DNA of 64,000 nucleotides from Flavobacterium plurextorum (GCF_002217395.1 NZ_MUHD01000034.1:1-64000); one strand, 5' to 3'. Shown: positions 32,755 to 40,404, numbered from the stretch's first letter. Notes: generated by a model not told the origin, from the sequence alone. Translations and numbers: made by a program.

Positions 32755-34427
32755 AAATGATAGCAGACTTATATGTAAGAGTGAGTACCGACGAACAGGC
32801 AGATAGAGGATATTCCCAAAGAAATCAGGAAGAAGTACTGCGTAAATATTGTGAAATTAACTCCATTGAGGTAAGAGACGTGATTTATGAAGATCACTCG
32901 GCAAAGACCTTTAACAGACCCAAATGGAATAAGCTTTTGCAAAATTTAAAAAAGCACAAAAACAAAATTGATCTTGTTTTATTCACAAAATGGGATAGGT
33001 TCAGCCGTAATGCTGGAGATGCTTATCAAATGATAAATATCCTTAGGAAACTTGGTGTAGAGCCGCAAGGTATTGAACAGCCACTTGATTTGACTATTCC
33101 TGAGAATAAAATGATGCTCGCTTTTTATCTTGCTGCTCCTGAGGTAGAGAATGATAGAAGGGCACTTAATACTTTTCATGGTATGCGTAGAGCAAGGAAA
33201 GAGGGAAGGTATATGGGATATGCTCCAGTGGGATATGTTAACAAGGTTAAAGAAGATGGGACTAAGTATATTGCATTTGACCAGCCTGAGGCATCTATTT
33301 TGAAGTGGGCTTTTGAAGAGCTTTCAAAAGGGATTTTTAATACTGAGCAGGTTCTTTGCATGGCAAAAGAAAAAGGTCTTAAAGCAAGTAAAAATAATTT
33401 TTGGAGAGCTATTCGTAATCCTCTTTATTGTGGTAAGATCGTGATTCCAAAATATAAAGATGAAGATCTCACCTATGTAACAGGTCAACATGAACCTTTA
33501 ATATCGCAGATTCTGTTCTATAAAGTACAGGACATACTTGATGGAAGATCAAAAACATATCTGCCAAAAGCAATTACTACTAAACCGTTTCCATTGCGTG
33601 GATTTTTTACCTGTCCGGAATGTTCAAAGATATTAACGGCAAGTATTTCCAAAGGGCGACACAAATATTATCCTTATTATCATTGTAGTGCAGGCTGTAA
33701 ATACAGAATAAATTCTGATACGGCAAACGAGGTATTTATAAAGAATTTAAAACAGTATGTTCCCATACCAGAGATAAAAAATCTTTATATTTCTGTTTTA
33801 TCAGAATGTTATAGAGAGCAGACCAAAGAAATATATGAAGAAAAGTTTAAAATAATAGCTCAGCTCAAAGATTATGAAAAGAGACTTTCGCACGCAAGAG
33901 ATTTATTAGCAACACAACAAATCGATGCTTCAGATTATAGAGATATGAAATCTGACTATGGGGCAGTAATTAACAGACTGGAAATTAAATTAGCAGGTAT
34001 TAATATAGAAGATCAAGATATTGATGAAATATTAAAAGTAGGTGTAGAAAACCTCTTGAAGCTCAATGAATACTATGATAGTGGGGATTGGTCTCAATCA
34101 AGAGATTTGATTGGTTCGATTTATCCTGAGAATTTCACGATTTCAGAAAATCAGTTTCGAACCACCAGAGTCAATGAAGTTTTGCAAGTTATCTACTTGA
34201 TTAATAGTAGAATATCAACAAATAAAAAAGGGACAAAGAAGACTTTTTCTTCTTTGTCCCATGTAGTAGCGGGAACAGGACTCGAACCTGTGTCCGCCGC
34301 GGCGGATATGAGTGCGTCGAGCTATAAGTTTAAGATGATATTTTTAATGAATTCTCTCCCTATTCCTGTTTTTAAGTATTTTTCTCTTTTCATTGCTTCA
34401 GATTTAGAGTTGAAAAATTCAATATGA
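32751..34427 (+). CDS. Large serine recombinase (integrase of the mobile element), abnormal C-terminus
   Basis: 558 residues as read. The resolvase N-domain has the nucleophile in LYVRVSTDEQ (S12). The recombinase domain follows (PVGYVNK...). A zinc ribbon has CPEC and later CSAGC (about residues 285-320), then a coiled-coil region (IAQLKDYEKRLSHARDLLA). These enzymes integrate and excise elements through a serine-DNA link at attB/attP. From about residue 505 the frame leaves the recombinase, crosses a terminator stem and reads through a tRNA-fMet remnant (VAGTGLEPV...) and the antisense of a GIY-YIG gene. The last ~54 residues are therefore junction sequence, implying that the att site lies at or near 34.2 kb and the native stop was lost. 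Confidence 0.9.
   Translation: MKMIADLYVRVSTDEQADRGYSQRNQEEVLRKYCEINSIEVRDVIYEDHSAKTFNRPKWNKLLQNLKKHKNKIDLVLFTKWDRFSRNAGDAYQMINILRKLGVEPQGIEQPLDLTIPENKMMLAFYLAAPEVENDRRALNTFHGMRRARKEGRYMGYAPVGYVNKVKEDGTKYIAFDQPEASILKWAFEELSKGIFNTEQVLCMAKEKGLKASKNNFWRAIRNPLYCGKIVIPKYKDEDLTYVTGQHEPLISQILFYKVQDILDGRSKTYLPKAITTKPFPLRGFFTCPECSKILTASISKGRHKYYPYYHCSAGCKYRINSDTANEVFIKNLKQYVPIPEIKNLYISVLSECYREQTKEIYEEKFKIIAQLKDYEKRLSHARDLLATQQIDASDYRDMKSDYGAVINRLEIKLAGINIEDQDIDEILKVGVENLLKLNEYYDSGDWSQSRDLIGSIYPENFTISENQFRTTRVNEVLQVIYLINSRISTNKKGTKKTFSSLSHVVAGTGLEPVSAAADMSASSYKFKMIFLMNSLPIPVFKYFSLFIASDLELKNSI
34230..34260 (-). terminator. Terminator downstream (leftward) of tRNA remnant 1
   Basis: A perfect 13-bp stem GGGACAAAGAAGA / TCTTCTTTGTCCC with a CTTTT loop and a T6 run on the minus strand. 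It sits 3 nt from the tRNA-like 3' end, exactly where the intact tRNA-fMet has its terminator. Confidence 0.7.
34264..34322 (-). pseudogene. Initiator tRNA 3'-half remnant, copy 1
   Basis: On the minus strand it runs from AGCTCGACG through an anticodon-like CTCATA to an intact T-arm and acceptor 3' strand (ACAGGTTCGAGTCCTGTTCC then CGCTACTA), identical there to tRNA-fMet at 37753. The 5' half is missing. The segment after the anticodon is replaced by a GC-rich palindrome TCCGCCGCGGCGGA (34293-34306). It cannot fold as a tRNA. Confidence 0.8.
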
Positions 34428-34576
34428 ATAATTGTCCAAGGTCTGAATTTTATGGTGTAACCTTTTGTTGTAAGAAGATTATGAGATTTGAATCTTTTAA
34501 TTAAATTAGAAGTAAAGCCAGTGTAATTTTTATTAAATTTTTCTGAATAAAGAATGTAAATTACAAATTCTTCCAT
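34322..34576 (-). CDS. GIY-YIG nuclease family protein, copy 1
   Basis: 84 residues from the ATG at 34576 (MEEFVIYILYS). The GIY-YIG core reads VIYILYS...NYTGFTSNLIKRF, with the arginine in LIKRF and the catalytic-type glutamate in SKSEAMKREKYLK. Single-domain proteins of this sort are common in Flavobacteriia next to tRNA and rRNA genes; their function is unknown. The stop codon TAG directly abuts the tRNA remnant. It is 95% identical in protein (four changes) to copy 2, and the unit repeats at exactly 369 bp. Confidence 0.88.
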   Translation of the reverse strand: MEEFVIYILYSEKFNKNYTGFTSNLIKRFKSHNLLTTKGYTIKFRPWTIIHIEFFNSKSEAMKREKYLKTGIGREFIKNIILNL

Positions 34577-34599
34577 AATACAAAATGTTATAAACAAAA

Positions 34600-34630
34600 A
34601 AAAACACCAGCTTTTTCAAGTGGTGTTTTT
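34600..34630 (-). terminator. Terminator downstream of tRNA remnant 2
   Basis: AAAAACACCA / TGGTGTTTTT stem with an 11-nt loop; a T-run follows on the minus strand. The same hairpin recurs 369 bp away at 34969-34999. Confidence 0.7.
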
Positions 34631-34632
34631 CT

Positions 34633-34691
34633 TAGTAGCGGGAACAGGACTCGAACCTGTGTCCGCCGCGGCGGATATGAGTCCGTCGAGC
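34633..34691 (-). pseudogene. Initiator tRNA 3'-half remnant, copy 2
   Basis: The same composition as copy 1, 369 bp away, with a single visible base change (GTCCGTCGAG versus GTGCGTCGAG). The palindrome TCCGCCGCGGCGGA is at 34662-34675. The T-arm and acceptor 3' strand match tRNA-fMet. Confidence 0.8.
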
Positions 34692-34945
34692 TATAAGTTT
34701 AAGATGATATTTTTAATGAATTCTCTCCCTATTCCTGTTTTTAAGTATTTTTCTCTTTTCATTGCTTCAGATTTAGAGCTGAAAAATTCAATATGAATAA
34801 TTGTCCAAGGTCTGAATTTTATGGTGTAACCTTTTGTTGCAAGAAGATTATGAGATTTGAATCTTTCAATTAAATTAGAAGTAAAGCCAGTGTAATTTTT
34901 ATTAAATTTTTCTGAATAAAGAATGTAAACTACAAATTCTTCCAT
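34691..34945 (-). CDS. GIY-YIG nuclease family protein, copy 2
   Basis: 84 residues, starting at 34945. It differs from copy 1 at four sites (I6V, K27E, T36A, N56S), all outside the recognisable core motifs YIL, YTG and the SEAMKREK glutamate. Keeping the frame intact in both copies argues that the protein is still selected or that the duplication is recent. It probably arose with its attached tRNA half as one unit. Confidence 0.88.
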   Translation of the reverse strand: MEEFVVYILYSEKFNKNYTGFTSNLIERFKSHNLLATKGYTIKFRPWTIIHIEFFSSKSEAMKREKYLKTGIGREFIKNIILNL

Positions 34946-35001
34946 AATACAAAACGTTATAAACAAAAAAAAACACCAGCTTTTTCAAGTGGTGTTTTTC
35001 T

Positions 35002-35032
35002 TAGTAGCCCTAACGAGACAATTCTCGAACCG
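35002..35032 (-). repeat. Degenerate third tRNA 3'-end remnant
   Basis: TAGTAGCCCTAACGAGAC then AATTCTCGAACC keeps the TAGTAGC acceptor end and the CTCGAACC of the T-loop but differs between them. It is the scar of an older insertion or another tRNA-like end. The remaining gene-free DNA to 35384 is AT-rich, with a perfect palindrome CTGACAATTGTCAG at 35301-35314. Confidence 0.45.
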
Positions 35033-35384
35033 TTTTGTTGATGATTTAAAAAAAGTAAATATTATTTTATATTGATTTCCATGTTTAAATTACATCCTAC
35101 CTATTTACAATATTGAAATAGTATGCATATTTAAATTTTTTATGATAAGAAAGCGCAACTGATTTGGGTTATAAAAGAAGGATTAGTAGGTGTGAAATTA
35201 TTCTTATTTATAATTACATATTTACTAAATATACCCAACAATACAAAGCCAGTTTAATGATTTATGAAATAAAAATCCTATTTTTGAAAATAAATAAACA
35301 CTGACAATTGTCAGACATAGCGCCCAAATTTAGGGTAGATAAGTCGAACATCGTCAGGCCTATATACAAGTTAGGTATAATTAT

Positions 35385-36212
35385 ATGAAAAAAAAAGAAC
35401 TACAAAGATACCTTGAGAAAGGAACTGATATTGCTGGAGGTGCAATTGGCGGAGCACTAGGTTTAATAGGAGGACCAGTCGGAGCAATTGCTGGTGGTGC
35501 GCTTGGTGTTACTATAACTCATGTAATTAAAGAATTCATAAATAGACAATTATCTAATAGACAAGAAGTTCGTGTTTCGGCATCAACAGTTTACATTTTG
35601 ACGGGGATAAATAATAAACTTGAAAATGGCGAACAAATTAGACAAGATAACTTTTTCGATAATCAAAATGGGAGGAGCAATGCCGAAGAATTATTCGAAG
35701 GGGTTATTTTAAAGTGTAAAGACCAATACCAAGAAAAAAAAATACATTTTCTATCAAAAATCTATGAAAAAACAGTTTTTGACGAAAATATAACATACGG
35801 TACAGCCAATCAAGTATTAAGTTTAGCTGAGAGTTTTACTTATCGAAAAATGTGTATCGTTTCTTTTTACAAAAGGATCAATGATTATGATAGAACTCAA
35901 ATATTAAGAGATCCATATTGCTGGTATCCCAATGCCACTTATTCAATTGAAACCGAAATGCTTAAACAAGATGTTTTCGAATTAATGAATTTGGGAATAC
36001 TTGATAGTAACAATATGATGACGAATACGAGAAATGACATAGTTCCAAATAATTTCAAACTCACTTCGATTGGAGAAATCTTGTTTTCATTAATGGATTT
36101 AAATGAAGTAATTAATGAAGATGTAGATCCAATTTATGAAGGGTTAAAATATAAAGATGAATTTGGAATAAGTCAAAATGGTGGAAAAAACAGAGGTATT
36201 CCAGGACAGTAA
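35385..36212 (+). CDS. Cassette protein 1: glycine-zipper membrane protein of unknown function
   Basis: 275 residues. Residues about 14-48 are a glycine/alanine-rich hydrophobic zipper (GGAIGGALGLIGGPVGAIAGG), then a soluble domain starts (about 60) with RVSASTVYILTGINNKLENG, GRSNAEELFEGVILKCK and ESFTYRKMCIVSF. It has the build of membrane-acting defence or abortive-infection effectors, but no named family is certain. The ATG lies 9 nt after the cassette boundary at 35370/35371 and the stop 10 nt before the attC-like site, a packing typical of integron cassettes. Confidence 0.75.
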   Translation: MKKKELQRYLEKGTDIAGGAIGGALGLIGGPVGAIAGGALGVTITHVIKEFINRQLSNRQEVRVSASTVYILTGINNKLENGEQIRQDNFFDNQNGRSNAEELFEGVILKCKDQYQEKKIHFLSKIYEKTVFDENITYGTANQVLSLAESFTYRKMCIVSFYKRINDYDRTQILRDPYCWYPNATYSIETEMLKQDVFELMNLGILDSNNMMTNTRNDIVPNNFKLTSIGEILFSLMDLNEVINEDVDPIYEGLKYKDEFGISQNGGKNRGIPGQ

Positions 36213-36222
36213 AAATAACTAT

Positions 36223-36356
36223 GCCTAACACGCGAAATAAGCAATTTGAGCATTTAGCTTAATTTAAAAATGATCTTGTATTTGGTGGGAGTTTAGCAAA
36301 TCCGAAAATAAGGCTTAATTTAATCCCAGACCTCTTGAAGCAATGAAACGTTAGCG
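36223..36356 (+). repeat. attC-like site closing cassette 1
   Basis: The site opens with GCCTAAC (form RYYYAAC) and ends with GTTAGCG at 36350-36356. The opening word is complementary to the GTTAGGT at the cassette's own 5' edge (35370-35376) at 6 of 7 positions. About 134 nt long, it shares its central CAAATCCGAAAA-AAGGCTTAA block with the site at 37473. Confidence 0.65.
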
Positions 36357-36412
36357 GTAATTTTACCTAAAAATGGAGAATTCAATAATCAAATAAAATT
36401 TTTAACTAAAAA

Positions 36413-37465
36413 ATGAATAAATATTTACTCACCATTTTGCTTGTTATATGCTTTAACCTTTTTGGACAAACAAGTTATAAACCGTCTACTAATCATACAA
36501 CAAATGAAATAAACTCTGACAACAAAGAATTAAAAAACAAATTCAATTCAATTGATTCAATAATTAAAATAATTGACAAAAAACAAGCTTATTTAAATCA
36601 AGAAAATGCTCTTTATAAAACTAATATTGATTCAAACACAAATATATTTAATGGGATCTCTACGTTTTTTACAATAATTTCAATATTACTAACAATTATA
36701 GTTGTTGCAATTCCTTTAATAAATTATTTTCTTGTTTTAAAACCAAATCAAAAGATTGTAGAAAAAGTTGAAAACTTAGAAACTGAAGTATTAAAAACTA
36801 TGGAAGGAAATTTTGAAGCCTACTTCGAAAAACTAAGGCGACAAAAAACAACGAAAGTTTTGAATCTTTTAGACGACCGTCTTAAACTTGGTCAAGTAAC
36901 AAATTACTTTTTATTGAATGATTCTGACAACTTAGAGGAAAAAGATATATCTAAAATCATTGATTTCTTAAAAACAAATAAAGACATTGAAAAAGCAGAT
37001 GCTTCAATTTTAAATTCTCTTGTTATTTATAGTAGATTTTTAATTGTTGAAAAATATTACAAGTCTATTTTTGAAACAGATGAAATAAAAAGTTTTGAAT
37101 TCGCTATTGAATATTTAGTTGAAAATGATTTTGAAAATCATATTCCTTACATTGAAAAAATAATAAAAGCAAATGACAAAGGACACCATTTGTTGATCAA
37201 GTTTTTCAACTATATTCAAGAGAAATTTATAGGGAATTTTGTAAATAGAAAAGTTTCAGAAAAAGTAGAAATTGGTATTAAATATGCCAAACTACTTTTT
37301 GACAATGAAAAAATATTAAATGCAATAGAAAAACAAGAAATACCTAAAACTTTTGGATTTGAAGAACATCCAATAAATATTAACAGATTGAACGACAATA
37401 AATATCTTAGAGATACAAAATATTATAAGGTCTATTTAGAACAAATGGACAAGAAATACAAATAA
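36413..37465 (+). CDS. Cassette protein 2: membrane-anchored protein of unknown function
   Basis: 350 residues. A hydrophobic N-terminus (MNKYLLTILLVICFNLFGQ) is a signal peptide or first anchor. Then come a hydrophilic coiled-coil-like stretch (NSIDSIIKIIDKKQAYLNQE), a strong membrane helix around residues 82-106 (FFTIISILLTIIVVAIPLI) and a charged helical cytoplasmic-type domain (EKVENLETEVLKTMEGNFEA). No family is recognised. It sits in a cassette of 1249 bp with its ATG 62 nt from the boundary. Low GC and lysine richness resemble cassette 1 more than the core genes. Confidence 0.75.
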   Translation: MNKYLLTILLVICFNLFGQTSYKPSTNHTTNEINSDNKELKNKFNSIDSIIKIIDKKQAYLNQENALYKTNIDSNTNIFNGISTFFTIISILLTIIVVAIPLINYFLVLKPNQKIVEKVENLETEVLKTMEGNFEAYFEKLRRQKTTKVLNLLDDRLKLGQVTNYFLLNDSDNLEEKDISKIIDFLKTNKDIEKADASILNSLVIYSRFLIVEKYYKSIFETDEIKSFEFAIEYLVENDFENHIPYIEKIIKANDKGHHLLIKFFNYIQEKFIGNFVNRKVSEKVEIGIKYAKLLFDNEKILNAIEKQEIPKTFGFEEHPININRLNDNKYLRDTKYYKVYLEQMDKKYK

Positions 37466-37472
37466 AAACTAC

Positions 37473-37605
37473 CGCTAACTTGCTACAAGAGATTTGTGTA
37501 TTTTGGCTTAATTTGAAAATGGTGTTGTATTTGGGAAGTTTAGGCAAATCCGAAAACAAGGCTTAAGTTAATACCAAAGTCTCTTGTTGAAAAGGAACGT
37601 TGGTG
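37473..37605 (+). repeat. attC-like site closing cassette 2
   Basis: ACCGCTAAC at 37471-37479 is perfectly complementary (9 of 9) to GTTAGCGGT at the cassette's own start (36350-36358). Inside, ACAAGAGA (37484) pairs with TCTCTTGT (37580) and TTTTGG with CCAAA, forming a ~130-nt imperfect palindrome. The site ends GTTGGTG at 37599-37605. Confidence 0.7.
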
Positions 37606-37628
37606 AAAAATAGGACTCTACAAAACTT

Positions 37629-37643
37629 AACAGGACTCGAACC
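37629..37643 (-). repeat. tRNA-fMet T-arm remnant (att-like scar)
   Basis: AACAGGACTCGAACC is a 15-bp exact match to the T-arm of the intact tRNA-fMet at 37763-37777, 134 bp away. It is too long to expect by chance at this spot and fits a recombination scar. Confidence 0.5.
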
Positions 37644-37711
37644 AATTTTCCTTGAAAGCACTGATATTTTGTTTTTTATTTTAATAAAACAAGATTTTTC
37701 GAACCACAAAA

Positions 37712-37743
37712 AAAAGCCTGAGAATCTAGATTCTCAGGCTTTT
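37712..37743 (-). terminator. Terminator of tRNA-fMet
   Basis: A perfect 32-bp palindrome (AAAAGCCTGAGAATCT and its reverse complement) with A/T runs on both sides, 10 nt beyond the tRNA 3' end. Confidence 0.85.
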
Positions 37744-37752
37744 TAATTTTTA

Positions 37753-37828
37753 TAGTAGCGGGAACAGGACTCGAACCTGTGACCTTCGGGTTATGAGCCC
37801 GACGAGCTGCCTACTGCTCTATCCCGCG
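37753..37828 (-). tRNA. Initiator tRNA-fMet (CAU)
   Basis: A full cloverleaf on the minus strand: acceptor CGCGGGA with TCCCGCT, D-arm GAGC...GCTC, anticodon arm GGG-CTCATAA-CCC, T-arm ACAGG-TTCGAGT-CCTGT. Position 1 (C) does not pair with position 72 (T), and three G-C pairs flank the anticodon loop, the two hallmarks of initiator tRNA. The 3' end reads ACTA, so CCA is not fully encoded. It is the integration hot spot for the DNA to its left. Confidence 0.95.
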
Positions 37829-37939
37829 ATGTTTCGGGTGCAAAGATACGCCGATTTTTTAGAAATCCAACGAAAACTTAAAAAAATGTTTTATTTTCTG
37901 TATTGAGTTGATATGACTACCTTTGCACCTTAAAATATT

Positions 37940-38827
37940 ATGCAAATGTCACATAAAGCAGGTTTTGTAAACATCATCGGGAACCCAAACGTTGGAAAAT
38001 CAACACTAATGAATGCCTTTGTTGGTGAAAGACTATCTATCATTACATCAAAAGCACAAACAACACGTCATAGAATTCTAGGAATTGTAAATGGCGAAGA
38101 TTTTCAATTGGTACTTTCTGATACACCGGGAATTATAAAACCGGCTTATGAAATGCAGGAGTCGATGATGAATTTCGTAAAATCGGCTTTTGAAGATGCT
38201 GATATTTTAATCTATATGGTCGAAATAGGTGAGCAGGACTTAAAAGACGAAGCTTTCTTCAATAAAATTATTTATGCTAAGATTCCGGTTTTATTACTTT
38301 TAAATAAAATCGACAATTCGAATCAGGAACAATTAGAAGAGCAGGTTTCTTTTTGGAAAGAAAAAGTGCCAAATGCAGAAATTTTTCCAATCTCGGCTTT
38401 ACAAAACTTTAATGTACCTGAAGTTTTTGGCAGAATTATCGAATTATTGCCAGAATCACCAGCCTATTATCCAAAAGATCAGTTAACAGATAAACCAGAA
38501 CGTTTTTTTGTAAACGAAACTATTCGCGAAAAAATCTTATTGAATTACAGTAAAGAGATTCCTTATGCAGTAGAAATCGTAACAGAAGAATTCTTTGAAG
38601 ATGAAAAGATTATAAGAATCCGTTCTGTAATTATGGTGGAACGTGATACTCAAAAAGGAATTATCATTGGACACAAAGGTGCAGCTTTAAAGAAAGTGGG
38701 AATGGATGCTCGTGTTGATTTAGAGAAATTCTTTGGAAAACAAATTCACATTGAGCTTTATGTAAAAGTGAATAAAAACTGGAGAAGCAACGCTAATATG
38801 TTGAAACGATTTGGTTATAATCAATAG
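37940..38827 (+). CDS. era: GTPase Era
   Basis: 295 residues. G1 GNPNVGKST, G2 region TTRHRILGI, G3 DTPGI, G4 NKID, G5 SAL. The C-terminal KH domain has the family block VERDTQKGIIIGHKGAALKK, then VGMDARVDLEKFFG and HIELYVKVNKNWR. Era binds the 3' end of 16S rRNA and supports 30S assembly. Either ATG at 37940 or 37946 (MSHKAGF) may be used; the second fits the family start. It is separated from der by a 235-nt spacer with a simple repeat. Confidence 0.97.
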   Translation: MQMSHKAGFVNIIGNPNVGKSTLMNAFVGERLSIITSKAQTTRHRILGIVNGEDFQLVLSDTPGIIKPAYEMQESMMNFVKSAFEDADILIYMVEIGEQDLKDEAFFNKIIYAKIPVLLLLNKIDNSNQEQLEEQVSFWKEKVPNAEIFPISALQNFNVPEVFGRIIELLPESPAYYPKDQLTDKPERFFVNETIREKILLNYSKEIPYAVEIVTEEFFEDEKIIRIRSVIMVERDTQKGIIIGHKGAALKKVGMDARVDLEKFFGKQIHIELYVKVNKNWRSNANMLKRFGYNQ

Positions 38828-38832
38828 AGTTT

Positions 38833-38898
38833 TTGTTTCAAGTTTCAGATTAGGCCTTAACGTTCAACCTGAAAGTTGAAACCTGAAACCTGAAACAA
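38833..38898. repeat. Flavobacterial TGAAACC-type intergenic repeat
   Basis: TTGTTTCAAGTTTCAG faces TTGAAACCTGAAACC then TGAAACAAA, forming an inverted repeat of reiterated TGAAACC words between era and der. The same words recur at 48282-48317. Confidence 0.6.
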
Positions 38899-39062
38899 AA
38901 AAGACAATAAAATCGTAGGTACTTAGAAACGCAGCATTTCAGCAACTTTTTTTAACTACCTTTGCAAAAAATTTAAATAAAGCATTCTGGATTTATAATT
39001 TATTGTGATTTAGTCAAAAAACAAATCTAAAATTGTAAATCAAGAATCTAAAATTCAAAAAA

Positions 39063-40370
39063 ATGAATAACATTGTTGCGATAGTAGGAAGACCTAATGT
39101 AGGGAAATCGACCCTTTTTAATAGGCTGATACAAAGAAGAGAAGCTATTGTAGATTCAGTATCTGGGGTTACCCGTGATAGAAACTATGGTAAAAGCGAG
39201 TGGAACGGAAAAGAGTTTTCTGTAATTGATACGGGTGGATACGTTCGCGGATCTGATGACGTATTTGAAGGTGAAATCCGTAAACAAGTAGAGCTTGCTA
39301 TCGACGAAGCCGATGTTATTATTTTTGTAGTTGATGTAGAAGAAGGAATTACACCAATGGATGAAACGGTTGCTAAATTGTTGCGTAAAGTAACAAAACC
39401 AGTTTTATTGGCTGTAAATAAAGTAGATAACGCAATGCGTGAGAAAGATGCAATTGAGTTTTATAATCTTGGTTTAGGAGATTATTATACGTTTGCAAGT
39501 ATCTCAGGAAGCGGAACTGGAGATTTATTAGATGCTTTAATTGATGCATTTCCAGAAAAAGAACCAGTTGAAGTTACTGAAGAATTACCTCGTTTTGCAG
39601 TTGTAGGACGTCCAAATGCAGGAAAATCTAGTTTTATCAATGCCTTAATTGGTCAAGATCGTTATATTGTAACTGATATTGCTGGTACAACTCGTGATGC
39701 CATTGATACTAAATTTGACCGTTTTGGTTTTGAATTCAATTTAGTTGACACTGCAGGAATTCGTCGTAAAGCAAAAGTTAAAGAAGATTTAGAGTTTTAC
39801 TCCGTAATGCGTTCTGTAAGAGCAATTGAACATGCCGATGTTTGTATCTTAGTAATCGATGCAACTCGTGGTTTTGAAGGTCAGGATCAAAGTATTTTTT
39901 GGCTTGCAGAAAAAAACCGTAAAGGTGTTGTAATCTTAGTAAACAAATGGGATTTGGTTGAAAAAGATACCATGTCAAGCCGTGATTACGAAGAAAAAAT
40001 CAAAAGAGAATTAATGCCTTTTACAGATGTGCCAATTTTGTTTGTTTCGGCTTTAACAAAACAGCGTTTACTAAAAGCATTAGAAGCTACAGTTCAAGTT
40101 TTTGAAAATAGAAAACAAAGAATTTCGACTTCAAAATTCAATGAATATATGTTGAAAGTTATTGAAGCATATCCGCCGCCGGCAACAAAAGGTAAATATG
40201 TGAAAATTAAATATTGCATGCAATTGCCAACGCAAACACCTCAGTTTGTATTTTTTGCCAATATGCCTCAATACGTAAAAGAACCATATAAAAGATATTT
40301 GGAGAATAAAATTCGTGACAATTGGGATTTTGCAGGAGTTCCGATTGATATTTATATTCGAGAGAAATAA
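39063..40370 (+). CDS. der: GTPase Der (EngA) with two G domains
   Basis: 435 residues. The first G domain has GRPNVGKSTLFNRL, DTGG and NKVD; the second has GRPNAGKSSFINAL, DTAGIRRK and NKWD. The C-terminal KH-like domain contains PPATKGKYVKIKYCMQ. Der is essential for 50S subunit maturation. Length and domain order are standard. It follows era, a usual flavobacterial pairing, and ends before a clear terminator. Confidence 0.97.
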   Translation: MNNIVAIVGRPNVGKSTLFNRLIQRREAIVDSVSGVTRDRNYGKSEWNGKEFSVIDTGGYVRGSDDVFEGEIRKQVELAIDEADVIIFVVDVEEGITPMDETVAKLLRKVTKPVLLAVNKVDNAMREKDAIEFYNLGLGDYYTFASISGSGTGDLLDALIDAFPEKEPVEVTEELPRFAVVGRPNAGKSSFINALIGQDRYIVTDIAGTTRDAIDTKFDRFGFEFNLVDTAGIRRKAKVKEDLEFYSVMRSVRAIEHADVCILVIDATRGFEGQDQSIFWLAEKNRKGVVILVNKWDLVEKDTMSSRDYEEKIKRELMPFTDVPILFVSALTKQRLLKALEATVQVFENRKQRISTSKFNEYMLKVIEAYPPPATKGKYVKIKYCMQLPTQTPQFVFFANMPQYVKEPYKRYLENKIRDNWDFAGVPIDIYIREK

Positions 40371-40377
40371 AAATAGG

Positions 40378-40404
40378 AGTCCCCATTTAAGGGGACTTTT
40401 TTTT
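40378..40404 (+). terminator. Intrinsic terminator of der
   Basis: AGTCCCC-ATTTAA-GGGGACT followed by T7. Confidence 0.9.

Larger units (their letters stand above)
34264..35008. repeat. 369-bp tandem duplication: tRNA half + GIY-YIG gene + terminator
   Basis: Two full units start at 34264 and 34633, each opening with TAGTAGC. A third TAGTAGC occurs at 35002, again exactly 369 bp on. Similarity stops at the left edge of unit 1 and soon after 35008, so the duplication used the TAGTAGC word, the 3' end of the tRNA, as its junction. Confidence 0.85.

Noticed and set aside
34264..34691. The tRNA-like segments as functional tRNAs
   Set aside because: The 5' acceptor strand and D-arm are missing and replaced by a nuclease gene; only the T-arm and 3' end are intact.
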